Below, piece by piece: positions 1-12,480 of a DNA stretch of 64,000 nucleotides. Source of the stretch: Dipteris shenzhenensis (Eukaryota; Polypodiophyta; Polypodiopsida; Gleicheniales); assembly GCA_047967505.1 (NCBI GenBank), contig CM106540.1. One strand, 5' to 3'. How positions within the stretch are numbered: the first letter of the stretch is position 1; each line of letters starts with the position of its first letter. The translations under genes were made by a program, and so were the position numbers. The notes beneath the pieces are model-generated. The model made no database searches. It saw nothing but the letters and a program-made list of their open reading frames with translations, and had not been told where the DNA came from.

Positions 1-62
1 TGGATTTAGCCCATCAAATACTTTATTTATGATGGTCATTTTGTTTTTGGTTTTGTGTATAG

Positions 63-218
63 AATATGTATGCACAGCTGCTGCCTCTTGCATTACCAGC
101 TCCCCCTATGCCTGGTATGGGTGGTGGCTATGACCCTGGATTTGTGGGAGGGATGCCTGGGATGCCTGGAATGCCAGGTATGCCTGCCTATGGTATGCCT
201 CCTATGGGTGGTTACTGA
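63..218 (+). CDS. Terminal exon of a host gene; Gly/Met/Pro-rich C-terminus
   Basis: A T-rich tract ending in TATAG at 58-62 looks like an intron acceptor. The frame opening at 63 runs 51 codons to TGA at 216-218. The peptide is low complexity: a short hydrophobic stretch ([12 protein letters not shown]), then repeated M-P-G-M units and an ending PPMGGY. Such tails occur on RNA-binding and splicing-related proteins, but no diagnostic domain lies in this exon, so I do not name the gene. The upstream exons lie outside the window. A competing frame at 55-372 reads through the same bases but lacks the compositional regularity. The acceptor, clean stop and 3' flank with a polyadenylation signal support this being the 3' end of a real gene. 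Confidence 0.5.
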   Translation, partial: NMYAQLLPLALPAPPMPGMGGGYDPGFVGGMPGMPGMPGMPAYGMPPMGGY

Positions 219-497
219 AATCGACACATGTGGATTGCTGGAGGTGAAATTAAATGAACATGCCTGGAGTGTACTTTGTGCCTCAATGCGAAATTCAGAT
301 AGTGAGATATCAGATCCCTTTGAAGTGACCACAGAAGAGAGAGCTTTTCATGGTTGCTGCTGTGTGAGGTGACATCACCAGCAATGGGTCTGTCAAAAGG
401 ATGCTATCAGTGGAGCTGAGTGTGAGCTAGGATGTGGGATTTTTTGTAGCTTCTATGGATAAGATAGATTTAGAACCCACTCGGTCATTTTTTTAAA

Positions 498-503
498 AAT
501 AAA
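498..503 (+). terminator. Possible polyadenylation signal (AATAAA)
   Basis: An AATAAA hexamer lies about 280 bases after the stop codon at 216-218, a reasonable 3' UTR length. The cleavage site cannot be seen. Later candidates cannot be excluded because the whole flank is AT-rich. Confidence 0.35.
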
Positions 504-2797
504 GATCTTTCGGAGGTTAGCATTGTGATATTGTTGAGGCTAACCTTAATTTTTTAGTCCTACTTGTTTGTTTCTGTGGAGAAGCAGAGGCATGTAGCCC
601 TGGCTATGGCTGATACACTGATTACACGTGAACAGACAAGGTGTATGTGCTTACTTGTACAAGGCAGTCAGCTAATTAAATGTGGTATTTTATGCAAGAA
701 AGATGCAGATGATGTTCAAGCTATTGATAGCTACAGTGCGGGGACTAGTTGAATGTGGCAGTATTACCTTTTATGGAAACAAGAGCAGCTGTAAATTGAG
801 TATAAGTGTCTGGTGCGTTAGCCTCATTTATTGAGTTCCTGGACTGTCAGAGAGCCTCTAGTGTTTTTAACATTGGAAAGTTATGGAGTTTGTGCATTTT
901 CTGTTTTGAGCCTTCTAAATTTTGACCCTTACTCTGGTAGTTATGGAACAGCTTTGTTGGTTATTATTTTGAATTTGGTTTTTCACATTGGTAAGTTGCC
1001 TCTTGTGCTTCTCTCTTTCCAAAACACGTCACCTCACGTTTCAAATGTTTAAAACACGTCCTGATTAGCATTCAAGGGGTGGAATCCTCTGCAAGGAGGG
1101 TACTCTGTAGGCTTCAGCTACCAGTTTTTAATTAGGAAAAGTGGTTTCCTTTTCGTTAGAGGGCCTTTTGCCACCCTGCATAAAGGTCTCCACTGGGGAA
1201 AAAAAAGGAAACCATTATTTTAATAGGCTGTGGTACCAAATGGCAGTAGGGTCAAGCCGAGGAAAATTGGCTGCAGCTGTCACGTAATGAGAAGACTTAG
1301 GTCCAAGGAAGAGGCTGCACGTCTAAAGGCAGTAAAATAGATTCAGAAGATGTGGAGCTCATACCAAATTTGTTCAGCTGTGGAGTCCCAAAGAGGGAAT
1401 TCTGTTTGACGCCGACTCCCTTGCCATCCTGAAACTATATTTGAATTATTGATGTTAAAGAACATTTCAGGAACCTTTTCAAAGTAGCCTAATCATGGCA
1501 TTTGTGTACTAGGCTCATAATAGGCCTAATTTTGCATTTGACACGGTAGGGAGGGCTGTTGCAACAGGATTAAACTCGATTTTCTGTGCCCCATCTTTGC
1601 TTTTCAAGGTGACATCGACATGTGAAGATTGTTGTGTGCGCTTTGTGTGAGAATTTCCTAATCATGCCATTCCCACGTTCTAGGTTCACAGTATCCCACA
1701 TTTTAGGTTCACAGTATAAGTCAAGATCTCGGCAGGTATGAAGGTATGATCCTTGTAACTTGCTCCTTTTTATTCGAAGCTTAGTTTGTAGTGACAGTGA
1801 ACTGACGTTTGGCACTTTTAAGTTCAAGGAACGGAGGCTCAATCATTTCTGGCAACTATAAATACTTTAAAATAATGGTGTATTATGTCTTCACGACATG
1901 AGAGCTGCCTGTTGAAATACAACCTAGCTTTAAGGTAATCGTACCAACTTGTATGCTACCATTAAGTGCCGGAGAGTTTTCTATGCTGAAGGCAGGGATA
2001 CAAATCTTGTTCTGTAGATGTCTGGATGAATTATGCTGAAGCTTGTTGACTTGCTGTTAAAAGAAAGAGCTCCCAAGTAATTGGAATTTATCATGTTCAT
2101 TTTCAGTCCGTGGAAAGCAGGTCCAGTATCGTAATGAAAAGGCTATATTCTTAAAAGTTGCAAGATGACATTGCTGTTAAGTGTATTTTTCTGAGTTACT
2201 GTCAAAATGATTACGTTTGTCCTGTTATGGGGAAGTGGCATTAAATTTTTTTTGCTCATGTGTGGAGAGGTCACTATGTACCTATTGACTATTGTTGAAG
2301 GCGTAACTAGGTAAATGAAACATTTTACAGCACACATTTCAGGAGAAATTGATTGTTCTGAAGTACACTGCCAAGTGCTACATCCATCATTCATCCACTG
2401 AAAGAAAACACTGATTACATCCAGGAAAATTTAGAAGTGTGGTAGGTTTGCCAGCAATTATAAAACTGTGCTGTGTTAGCATGGCAATTAGCCAGTTAGT
2501 AATCATTGATTTTCTTCGTGTGGAATGAAAGAGAATTTCAGTGTTATACAACGCTATGAATCAAGAGCTTTTTTTTTCTGTATGTACAAGTCAAAACGAA
2601 CAGCTAGCTGCTGCTCATGCGATTAATCCTCAATAAAATTCGATTTTTAAAACCATTTTTAAAGTACGGAAGAGCACATGACACTTCAATCTGGAGGCCT
2701 ACTCTTAATGAATTTTACATACCTGTGGCCAAGTTTGAAAAGCCAAAAGCACAGGAATTAATGAGGGTTCATGGAGTTAAACCTACCAAGACTGTAA
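504..2797. other. Intergenic or 3' flank, nothing recognised
   Basis: No reading frame here resembles a known protein family. Short open frames (for example 564-752 and 1570-1842 minus) have no domain signature. No repeat boundary or RNA gene was recognised. Part of it may be a long 3' UTR or old decayed repeat. Confidence 0.4.
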
Positions 2798-3025
2798 ACA
2801 AAGGCTCCAATAGCATATGTAAGATTTGTGTCTGGATCGGAGGTCCATTGTGACAAGGGCTTCACGCTGTTGAGGGAATTGTTTAAAAGGTAAAACAAAG
2901 GCTCCAACAGGGCAGCAACATATGTAAGAGTTTCACTTGAATGGGGAAATTCTATTTGAATGGGAGAGCCATTGTGACAAGGGATGGAAGATGCTTCACA
3001 TTGTGAGGGAATTGTTTAAAAGTGG
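2798..3025 (+). repeat. Degenerate two-copy tandem duplication
   Basis: Two neighbouring stretches (about 2798-2890 and 2895-3025) share the ordered words ACAAAGGCTCCAA, CATATGTAAGA, CCATTGTGACAAGGG, GCTTCAC and GAGGGAATTGTTTAAAAG. The second copy carries extra internal bases. It looks like an old local duplication. Confidence 0.5.
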
Positions 3026-5141
3026 TATTTCTTCAACACAATAGCTAGGTTAGAAGTTAAGATATTGATTTGAATAGAAGTGCTATTTAGATAAAGGAAG
3101 AAATAGAAAGTACATCAGAGTGTTAAGTGATTTGTAAAATGCGGTTAAAATTCATTGCACTTTGAAATAACTAACCAAGATTGAAATAGGTGCCAATAAC
3201 ATTTAAAAAATCATATTAATTAATTAGTTGGGAGAGGGGAGTGGTAAAATATTCAAGCATGAAGGAGAGGGGGGGGGTGGAGGGGGGCACGAATTAAAGA
3301 GGGATGGATGCATGAGATTGGGGAGGGGGAAGACCACTTATGAAAGACATTAAAGAGGGAAGGACTTCTCAAAGGAGGAGGGGGACGAGGGAGGATTTAT
3401 AAACGGCTTCCCAAAGGGGGATGAGGGAGGATTTATAATACTATAAGGAATGAGGCATATAATGTTTAACCTATTAACTAGGGACGAGGGAAAAAAATGA
3501 GGACATGTGGCAGCTTGGAAGAGGAGAGCATGCCACATGTCACAAAGAAGGAGCTCTTGGATGCAGGTTTGAAGAGGGAGGTCGAAAGACATTGATTAAA
3601 GAAGCTAGCACAAAATTTGAGGGAGGAGGCCTCTCTTGCGGCATTGAATTCACAAACCACCATAGTTGGATTTCTCAAAACTTTTGTGCTAGACTATTAG
3701 TATAATCTGTACAAGAATAGAGTTGCATTTAAAGATGGAATTACATGGAGTGATCATATGTGTGCCTTTGCACAAAGTGCTTCATGCGCTTCACTTCATG
3801 TTGAGATGATGGTCACAAATTGGATCTCTTGCAGCCATTTGCATTATGCTTAAACCATAGCCAGTTATGAGATCACACATTAGAAACTAATCGAACGATG
3901 GAGCATAATTCCCTGAAGTAAATGCTTTCTGTTGGCCTAGTTGAGGGAAGATCCACCTTCAGATGGTGAGTGGTTGAGGATGGTCATGTATCTTTGCTTG
4001 TGCAAAGCACGGGTCTAGTACTCATATTAATTAATAGCCTGAGTTTTTTTTAGCTTCTGGACAAGCGTCGGTAAAACAAGGTTTTGGATTCTTGAACATT
4101 TGGAGAAGCTCCCTTGAGACATTCGTTTAATTAAGGTTTGGGTTCTTGAATGTTTTTGGGAAGCCCCCTTGAGACATAGGTTAATTAAAGCATGAATAGA
4201 TCAAGCCATAGTGAAACATAGGTTGCCAAATATATATCCGGTAGAGTTTTCATCAGTGTCTTGGAATTAATATATTTCATCATAAAACAAGGTTATAAAA
4301 TGATTGTATAATCAATCAATATGTGCAGCCTTGGATTAATAGAATATGTTGCTCCGATGCCAAGAATGTCATGCATAATAAGTTTGGAAAGGACTCAATG
4401 TGATCATTTAAGCTTGAGAAATGACAAGCACCCCACCCCTTGAAAAATCTTGATTTTGAGAAGGCAACGTGAGCAGATGTACTTCGAGAAACCACATGAA
4501 ATTTCTAGTAATATACTTGGTACCACTAGTATAAATTTCAGTGAGTAATTGATTATCCGATAGAAAATCAAGTGCCACAAGGGTATTGTACATTGCTCAT
4601 GCACTTTAACCATCAACGAATTTACAAGGCAGGCTACGTATAATGGTGACAAGGGAGGCCAGTGACCATATCAAAACAATTGTACTAGAGAAGACAACTG
4701 CCTGTTTGTGACATACATGATGGGCATAGGAATGGTGGACAGCTTTTGCACAGTGAGTCCGATAAACTTTGCATTAATTGCTATGACTCTTCATCCCTTG
4801 ACGAAGAGCAGCTTGTGCATCTCGCACTTGTTGATGGTAAGAGGCTATAGTTCGGCACTGTTTCTTGTAGATGTTGTCTATATCCAACATTTGACCAAGC
4901 TATGAAAGCAACACATTCTGCCCTTGATTTTTGTGCATAAGCAGCTCATTCTCTCTATCACCTATCAATGCTCAAAAACTGCATCATGAATTATCATGGG
5001 AGAAAAGGTGAGATCTCCTCTTAGGAGGCTTGGACCTTGCTCGCCTTGCTCTCCTTCTATGCCTTCCTCCTTGTGGTCACTGAGGCTACACGGTATAAAA
5101 GATCTCATAAGAACTCATAATATATCCTAAATCTATAGTTA
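3026..5141. other. Non-coding; purine-rich patch at 3226-3480
   Basis: No protein family was recognised. Between about 3226 and 3480 the plus strand is strongly G/A-rich with runs of up to nine G, and the word GAGGGAGGATTTATA occurs twice (near 3385 and 3423). The rest is AT-rich with only short random frames. Confidence 0.4.
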
Positions 5142-5626
5142 GCCCTTGTTAAATTACACGGCGCAACAGAACACAAAATGAACAAAGAATAGAGAGTACA
5201 CAGCAAACTAGAGATGAATAAAATTTTCCTTCAATACTGATGTAGTACAGATGATGGCTTCATCCACCCGTGCGCTCCCACAGTGGAGCTTAGATGGCGA
5301 TCTAGACAGATACTAGGTGAAGAGCTACTAGCTGGAAGATTTGATCTGGTACAATGGACTGGGGAGGTCGCCTCTTTATAGCTATGAGGGCGGTAGTCGG
5401 ATAAACGTAGTCGGTGGAACTGACCAGTCAACCTAGTCGGACCGACTAGTCGTCCATGGAATATTCAAGGAATATTTTCTCTACCGTCGCCTCGGGGGCT
5501 ATCGCTCGCGAACCCCCACCAAGGGGGCCGTTGGCCCCCCTGGGACCCCCTAGCTGGGGGCCAGTTGGCCCCCAGGCCCCTGGTGGTTACCAGGAGGGTG
5601 GGGCATTGAGCATATCTAATAGCCCT
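5142..5626 (-). mobile_element. Solo LTR of copia family D with 5-bp target duplication
   Basis: Bases 5147-5621 match the LTRs at 46814-47464 and 50130-50764, beginning TGTTAAATTAC and ending TCTAATA where the others end TCTAACA. The 5-bp word GCCCT flanks it on both sides (5142-5146 and 5622-5626), the signature of integrase-made insertion. No internal region remains, so this is a solo LTR left by LTR-LTR recombination. It is about 475 bp against about 650 bp in the relatives. The missing piece lies between the GC-rich GGCCCC block and the GGTGGTTACCAGG word near the end. The minus orientation is set by comparison with the D elements, whose genes read minus. Confidence 0.85.
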
Positions 5627-6744
5627 TGAATTGTCTAAAAAATTGCAAAAGATTTGTTATTTATTTTCTCACCTACAGATGGACTTCCAATGTATGCAGA
5701 TGGTGTTGCCACTGCATCCACTATTGGTGGACCTGTTATGTTGCACTTTTGCTTGTGTGCTCAAGGATAGGAAACAAATTTAATGCGATGGCCTATAGAA
5801 ATGTTTCATTTAACATTTTCATGGGCCATCTTGACAAGCAGTGGTTGCACATCCATGGTGTCTCTTTGGCAAAGGACTATTAATGAGAGATCAACTCGAG
5901 TGACTACATTGATTCCCTCACCATCCACTCCCACTAATCTAGTAACCTCTCCAACTCCCTCCTAATCACAAGTGCCACCTCAACCGAGTCAACCATGCAC
6001 AAAACAATTTGGAGGAGAAGGGACTCATTACAGGACCATCAGATGTTGGATGAAGAACATTGCCCCCATTGAATCCACGACAATCTTCCAACACGTATCT
6101 TTGTACTCTATTTATGATGACCAAGCAATGAAGTCAGGCGCGCTGGGTTCTGAAGGTTCAATTACGTGCCCAAGAATATTATGAGAGCAACCCCCAACCT
6201 TGGGTTCCAAAGCCTTGCCCTCCTGTTACCAAAGTCGCTTATGGTGGATACACAAGAACCTACTCCTAAAAATGGATTAGAGCCAGAACCTCGACTCTGC
6301 CATCAAAGGCCCCGCAAGGCTCTCCTCTCTTACTCTCAAAATAGGCTACCACACCAGGAACCTAACAGTAAGGCAACAAATCAACACCATGCGCACCTCC
6401 CCATCAGCAGAAGACACAAGAACCTGCCCCTAAAAATGGGCAATACCACAATAACCTATTGTGTTGGACGAGTTAGTAGGTCTCAACTCCACCTTGTTAC
6501 CATTAGAGAAAAATGCTACACCTACTAAGGTTGTCATCTATGATTCAAAGACACATCCTCCCAGCCATCTACGACCTTGCTAATAGCTCGACTAACTGTC
6601 ACATTCATGTCATATTCTTCATGGATGTCAATAAGGTATGTAGCATTATGACAGTCTTAGTCATTGGGTGCAATCTCATCGAAGGAACTCATAAGCACTC
6701 ACATATATTCACAATTTGTAGGTCCAAGTAAGTCAAAAGGGTAG
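5627..6744 (+). other. Decayed coding-like remnants, unidentified
   Basis: Several short plus-strand frames (5626-5883, 5972-6184, 6166-6528, 6513-6731) are rich in Pro, Gln and Ser. An ACACAAGAACCT...CCTAAAAATGG word occurs twice, near 6250 and 6413, suggesting an internal repeat. It may be a decayed retrotransposon gag or linker, but no zinc knuckle, protease or polymerase motif is visible. Confidence 0.25.
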
Positions 6745-7387
6745 CATTAGGAAAAGAAGGAGCTTATTTTGGGGCCTTTTAGGTTAGACAAAAGAAAGAG
6801 ATCCTCCAATGAGAGAGAAGCCAATGTTACGTTGGCAATGCTTTTTTCTTCTTCAAATAAATAGAGTTTCTATCTCCAGAGATGCTCGACAAATTGACAT
6901 TTTAAAGTTCTTGTTCTTGTTTTTTAGTATGTCATAAATGCTACGCCCCGATGCACAAAAGGTGCCAGACAAGAATGTGCTTAAGAAAGTGATTTGAGCC
7001 CAAATCGCTTTCTTAAGCACATTCTTGTCTAGCACCTATTTTGGCTGTTTTGACCCCTCTGAGAGAACAAATTTAGTGATTCAAAAGTTGTTTTGGGGGT
7101 TTTTGTTTGCTCCAAACATAGTGCTGATGCCAAAACCACCAAGTTTGGCATTAAAATACTAGAAATCCATTTGGGTCCTTGGACATAACATTTATGACAC
7201 ACTGAAAAAAGCTCAAGTGGGAACTTCAAAATGTTAGTTTATCTGTTTCACGATATATATCTCTGATTGAATGCTTGACTATAGAAAGTTGTGATTCTCA
7301 CTCTAGAACTGTTTAATTTTGAGCCAAAAAAAATAAAATCATGAATTTCTTACAAGGCCCCAAAATGTGCTCCATCTTTTCCTAATG
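6745..7387. repeat. Long imperfect inverted repeat (foldback or MITE-like)
   Basis: The left edge (6745-6780, CATTAGGAAAAG...GGGGCCTTTT) is repeated in reverse complement at the right edge (7353-7387, AAGGCCCC...CTTTTCCTAATG). Further in, the left stretch near 6928-6942 pairs with ATTTATGACACACT near 7190-7203. Both pairs are symmetric about position 7066, so this is one large foldback structure with diverged arms. The left arm also holds a tight hairpin of its own (6961-7036: 36-base arms, two mismatches, AGCC loop). No transposase and no clear target duplication were seen. A MITE, a foldback transposon or a small-RNA hairpin locus are all possible. Confidence 0.6.
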
Positions 7388-9483
7388 GCATGTCCCCATG
7401 AAAATGCATTGCATATCAAGCTCCATGCCACAATGCATCTTGCCACGGATTAGGTGATTTAGACCAAATCCATCATAGGGTCCTTATGTCAATCCTTGTA
7501 TTTTACACTTTTACCCACTAAGGGATCCTCACATGCATAAATTAGTCATAGGTCCCCAACCGTAGGCCCACATAGTGCACAAAATAAGGTCCACAAAGTC
7601 ATCAAAGAAACGAACAAATTTCATGAACTTTAGTCATTTGAGGAGTCTGATACATAACGGGGCACCAATAGGAATCATCAGGGGCTTGAATACTGGTTGC
7701 ACTTCAAAAGATTTCAAAAACGCTAAGTTTGGAGAAATTGCTGAGTTAATCCCCAATATAGCACAATGTTGAATTAGAGGCTATTTTAGTGTGGGATTTT
7801 GCCATTTATTCCAGCACGCCGGTTTAGCAATTCAATGTGCTAAATTGCAAGCTAATTTAGCATGAATTGCCAAATTCTATAAAAATAGACTCCTGCCTTC
7901 CAACTTCCTAAAAATCCTCTTTATAATACTGCACGAATGTCATGTGATTTGTCTTATTGCCTCGACCTCCTATTTCAAAGACTTAACTCTATTGAATGGG
8001 GGCTCACTTTCGACATCAAAATTGATCTCTGTACCATCGAAACTACCTTTGTTGCTAGCACATCCACCTCCACCACTCCCTTACATCACATACCCCATTA
8101 ATCAATCTCCAAGGTCAAATGGAAGTGGACGAACATCAGCAAGGGATAGAACCATATAATTTAGAACCACCACAATTGAGCCACATGAATCAATCAATAG
8201 TCTACTACCCACCCCTCGAAGAAGTCCCTCTCTTCACTAAGCATTTAGTCTAATTGACAAACATCTCCCCCTTGGGCCAACAATGGGTAGATTCTTTGGG
8301 TGGTGTAGCGATCCACTCCATATTCCACTACAAACTCAATGAAGACTTCACAAAACGGAACTTGCTACAGAGCCTTGTCGGATGACAGTGGTAGAGACTT
8401 CCTTGCTACTTGTATCGCCAATGAGTAGGGACAGATAGTCCACCTCCACTTCAATATCGACTCTGTCTGCCACTGCTAGTGAGAAGTGGGAAATAGATAA
8501 GGAGTAGTGCAGAAATAGTGAGATCAACATGGAGACGAGGGTGCTCTTTTATGTTTGTGTCTAAGTATTGCTAGGCGATAGTTCCTAGTTGAACAAATTT
8601 GATCAATTGGTGATAGTTCCTAGTTGAACACATTCCTAGGCAATAGTTCCTAGTCAAACACATGATATTTGATCAATTGGCATGTCCAAATAATCATGAG
8701 CGGCCTTCAAAAGTCAATATGGATCTTGAGGGGTCCCCTTTAGGGGAAAGGGCCATATTGAGAGGACCTACATCTCTCGCTGGCATCATTCACCTACCAT
8801 ACCACCATTGTGACAATTAATTCCATGTAAACCAACACAATAACTGGAATAGAATATAATTTCTATTTTATGCATACGTCCAAACAATCATGAGTTTGCA
8901 TTCAATCAATCTAAATTCAATCCAAATTAGTCATGAATGCCAACCTAATGGCATGTCCAAATAATCACGAGTTTCCCTCAATCAATCTTAATAAAGTTGA
9001 ATTAATCACGCATGCAACCCCAATCGCATGTCCAAATAATCACGTGTCCAATGCATGCCAACTAGTTGGGCTACCAAATTGAGTCTTCGTGATTGGTAAT
9101 TAATTTCTCACTCTAATTACTCTACGTATAAGCTCGGTGGTGCATGCAAACCCCATAGTTATCATCATGGCTATAGTTTGAATCATCATTACATTCTTAA
9201 ATTGGCCTATACACATACATGGTTATGGTTTAAATCATCATTACATTCTTAAAGTAAGCTGCACATGTGTGTTGGATCGACTACTTAGTCTCCATGCAAG
9301 TATGATTGTCATTGTCCTTACATTCTTAAGTTGATGCCACCCTCGCACACTACCTGGCAGTCAGCCATCTTACTCCCTAGCACATTCCATTGTAGTTCTT
9401 ACACCCTTGGATATAGCCATCTTGAACTTCTTGTAACTTTTACCTGTAGCTTCTATTCCTCCTGCAACTTCTATCCCCTCTCA
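7388..9483. other. Non-coding; dispersed short repeats
   Basis: No recognisable gene. From about 8575 to 8670 the phrase ATAGTTCCTAGTTGAAC recurs three times with variation. A CATGTCCAAATAATCA word recurs near 8680, 8952 and 9018, with a diverged copy near 8875. From 9160 to 9260 an ATCATCATTACATTCTTAAA phrase is duplicated. These are minor degenerate repeats. Confidence 0.4.
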
Positions 9484-9681
9484 CAATGGATCCCTCTAGA
9501 CACAATGAGTTCCAAAACTCATCATCTGACCCCTACCCAATGGATCCCTCTAGCTTGGCATCTAGCAGCTCCCCAGTGGATCCCTCTAGATGACCATCTA
9601 GCCCCTCCCCAATGGATCCCTCTAGCTCACCATCCAACTCCTCCCCAATGGATCCCTCTGGCTCGTCATCCTACTCCTACC
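9484..9681 (+). repeat. 36-bp minisatellite in an open frame (12-residue repeat)
   Basis: The word CAATGGATCCCTCT recurs at 9484, 9538, 9574 (CAGTGG), 9610 and 9646. The last four starts are exactly 36 bases apart. An open frame (9331-9699) reads through all copies and gives a 12-residue repeat with the core PQWIPL followed by a variable D/A-x-H-x part. Because the unit is a multiple of three, the frame is kept whether or not it is translated. No known protein was recognised. Confidence 0.75.
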
Positions 9682-9699
9682 ATCTTAAAATCGAGTTAA

Positions 9700-10114
9700 A
9701 ATCTTGAGGCAAAGTCCCACCCAGATAACCTCCAATCTTGATATTGTGAAAAATAGTCCCATTTAGCTCAAGATGCCCGATATATGTTCTCTAAGAAACT
9801 TCACCAAGATGACAAAGAAGTGAATGTGAAGAAAAACCATGATTGAAAAGGCGCTCAACATCCTTAGAGGTAGTTCACAAGCTTGTTACATGAAGGCAGC
9901 ATGGATGAAAAAGGAACTTTTGGATTTATCTAGAGAGAGTAGTAGTTGCAGGTGCATTGGCCACAAAAAGAAAGGCTCTATTTGATCAAGGGAAGATGCA
10001 GCCCCCTATGTAGGAACAAGTAACCCCCTCATGAAGGATAGAAGAAGTCCAAGCATAAGCCAAGATGATGGTTCTACACCATTTTTTGACATGTACGTGT
10101 TTAATTTTTAATGA
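9700..10114. other. Unassigned stretch before a gypsy remnant
   Basis: Interrupted plus-strand frames with no recognised domain. It may be an unrecognisable upstream part of the gypsy polyprotein whose reverse transcriptase remnant follows. Confidence 0.25.
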
Positions 10115-11110
10115 AACAATTCTACCAAAGTTGTTGTATTTCAAAAATTCATGGTAGAAACATTTTGTGACTACCTGACAGAATTCATTGCTATATACCT
10201 TGATGATTTTTGTGTTTACTCTTTAGAGGCCAATCATTTGGGTCTTTTGGAGAAATTGTTTCAATAATGTCGTCAGACAAGTATCTCTTAACCTGTCCAA
10301 GTCTGTCTTTTGTGTTTGAGTTGGTATATTACTTGGGCATGTAATTTCCAAGGAAGGCATTCATATTGAGCCAGGTAAAATTCATGCTATTCAAGCAATG
10401 CCAGAACTCGCCAACTTGACATAGCTAAGAACGTTTGTGGGCTTCATATGTTTCTATAGAAGATTTGTAAAAGATTTTGCCAAAATTGTAGCTCCTTTAT
10501 ATGAGTTGACAAAGAAGGATACCAAATTCAGTGGACAAATGAACTATCAAAGGTTTTTTATGAACTAAAATACTGAGCTATAACTACTCCCATCCTCACA
10601 CAACCAAGATGGGATATTATTTTTCATGTACATGTGGAAGCTTCAGGCTATGCTCTTAGTGTTATATTGGCTCAACTGAATGGCAAGCTTGATTATTCAG
10701 TCTATTATGCAAGCAAATTGCTCACCCACTAGATCCAATTAGAGTACTATTGAGCGAGAGGTTCTTGGCATGATTTTTAGTATTCAAATATTGAGACATT
10801 ATTTACTTGGGAATCTATTTGTATTTTATGAATCATCAGGCCTTATTGTATTTGATCAATAAGACAATTATCCAAGGGTCACTGGTTCATTGGATGCTCT
10901 TACTATAGGAGTTCAACTTTAAAAATATTCATAAACCTGGTAAAGCTCATGTCGATGCCAATTGTTTATCTTAGTTACCCGCATGTAAAGAAACTTTTGG
11001 AGTGGTTTTTGGAGTGGCTATTGAGTTGCCTGATGCAGATATGTTTGTAGTTGATTTTCTTGAGACAGAGTATGCTGAATTGGTAGATTATTTATCTAAG
11101 AATACTTATT
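10115..11110 (+). pseudogene. Ty3/gypsy reverse transcriptase/RNase H remnant
   Basis: Conceptual translation, switching frames around many stops, gives the gypsy RT core YLDDF (near 10195) after a region resembling VVFQKFM. The RNase H-type stretch follows: HVHVEASGYALSVILAQ, then YYASKLL, then a region resembling REVLGMIFSIQILRHYLLG, which match the usual order in gypsy RNase H (D-A-S-x-x-A, Y-x-S-x-x-L, E-x-E region). Stop codons and frameshifts are frequent, so this is an old dead copy. No LTRs are attached on either side. Gypsy rather than copia is indicated by YLDD with the adjacent RNase H order. Confidence 0.75.
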
Positions 11111-11745
11111 TCATTAATTTTGGACTTGTCAATGTACAAATTCATTTTTATAGATACTTTTGGACTAGTTTTTGAATAAAACTTAAGAAAAAACCCACTC
11201 TTCAAAACACAAATAATAATATAAAAACAAGCAATTTTTTAAGAGTTTTTTAAAGGAAATGAAATGTAAACTTTAAAATTTAACGTGACACAGATAAGTT
11301 ACACCAAAAGATAAGAAGTAGTTGTAAACTCTAATAATATTTACTATTGAACAAAATAAATTAAAACCCGAAAGTAAGCCAAATTTGAGAGTTTTTTAAA
11401 GCAAATAAAGTTAAAATTATGAAAATTAACATAACATCTTACATAGACTAGTGCACGGTGCCAATTCATTTTTATACTTAAATTTCTATCCAAAAAATCT
11501 AATTTATGAAAATATCCTTCCTAAACCAGAAGGTGACACTACCTTTCGGAATAAAGAGTTTGTTTACTTACACTATCATTTTGTAATAATAAGGCAAAAA
11601 CTAAGAAACATAATTCTTACATTACTCTATATTGCAAAAATCCGAGTATAAGTTTTTATTTTTAAGAATCCTCATCATGAAGTTTATCTTTTACTTAACT
11701 TGTTAATAACTTCAATAAATAAAAATCATTTAAATCCATGGATGA
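11111..11745. other. AT-rich stretch, nothing recognised
   Basis: Strongly AT-rich with short random frames only. It separates the gypsy remnant from the LTR that follows. Confidence 0.4.
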
Positions 11746-12230
11746 TCTTGGCTCTTTCCCACAGCTTCCATAGGAAGAGCAGGGTATTCTCAGTATGCAG
11801 GGTTTCGAGGCTTTTTGTCACCTACAGATATATTGAGGTTGTCATTTGTAGCATACTTGTAGCTTAGGACCTCGAGTCATATTCTGGTGAGATACATAGG
11901 CTTAAGTGTGGTAAGCAAACATAGTGCATGCATGTGTAAAAGGAACGTGTATCATCATGGTTGAGGTAATGAAGGCTTTCACCTTCATTGTGGGTTGCAG
12001 GGTTTAGGAGGAGTTTAAGGGTTAGAAGGAGGTTCCAAGCTTTATAAGGAGGTTCTAGGCTTAGAAGGAGGTTCCAAGGTTTAGAGAGAGGTTCCAAAGT
12101 TTAAAAGGAGGTTCCAAGGTTAGAAGGAGGATCCAAGGTTTAGGGTAGAGTACATGGTGGAGAACTCGTCGCCCTCGTAGATCATGGAGGTTAAGGGTTG
12201 AGGAACTAAGGGTTTAGGGGGAGCATAGGA

Positions 12231-12480
12231 GTGGGAGAGAAAGAAGGTGTAAGAGCATGGGGGAAAGAAGTGAGAGGAGGAGGAGGGAGAAGGAGGAGGA
12301 GGAGGAGGAGGGAGGAGGAGAAGGGAGGAGGAGGGAGGAGGAGGAGGGAGGAGGGAGGAGGGAGGAGGAAGAGGAGGAGTGAGGTGGGAGGAGGAGGAGG
12401 AGGAGGGAGGAGGAGGAGGGTGGAGGAGAGAGGAGGAGGGAGGAGGAGGAGGAGGAGGAAGGAGGAGAGGGAGAGGATGG
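12231..12480 (-). repeat. (GGA)n microsatellite tract inside the LTR
   Basis: About 250 bases of almost pure GGA/GGAGGAA triplets on the plus strand (CCT on the element's strand). The same tract sits at the same place in the related LTR at 24930-25135, so it belongs to the LTR family. Long open frames on both strands here are a side effect of the triplet repeat. Confidence 0.85.
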
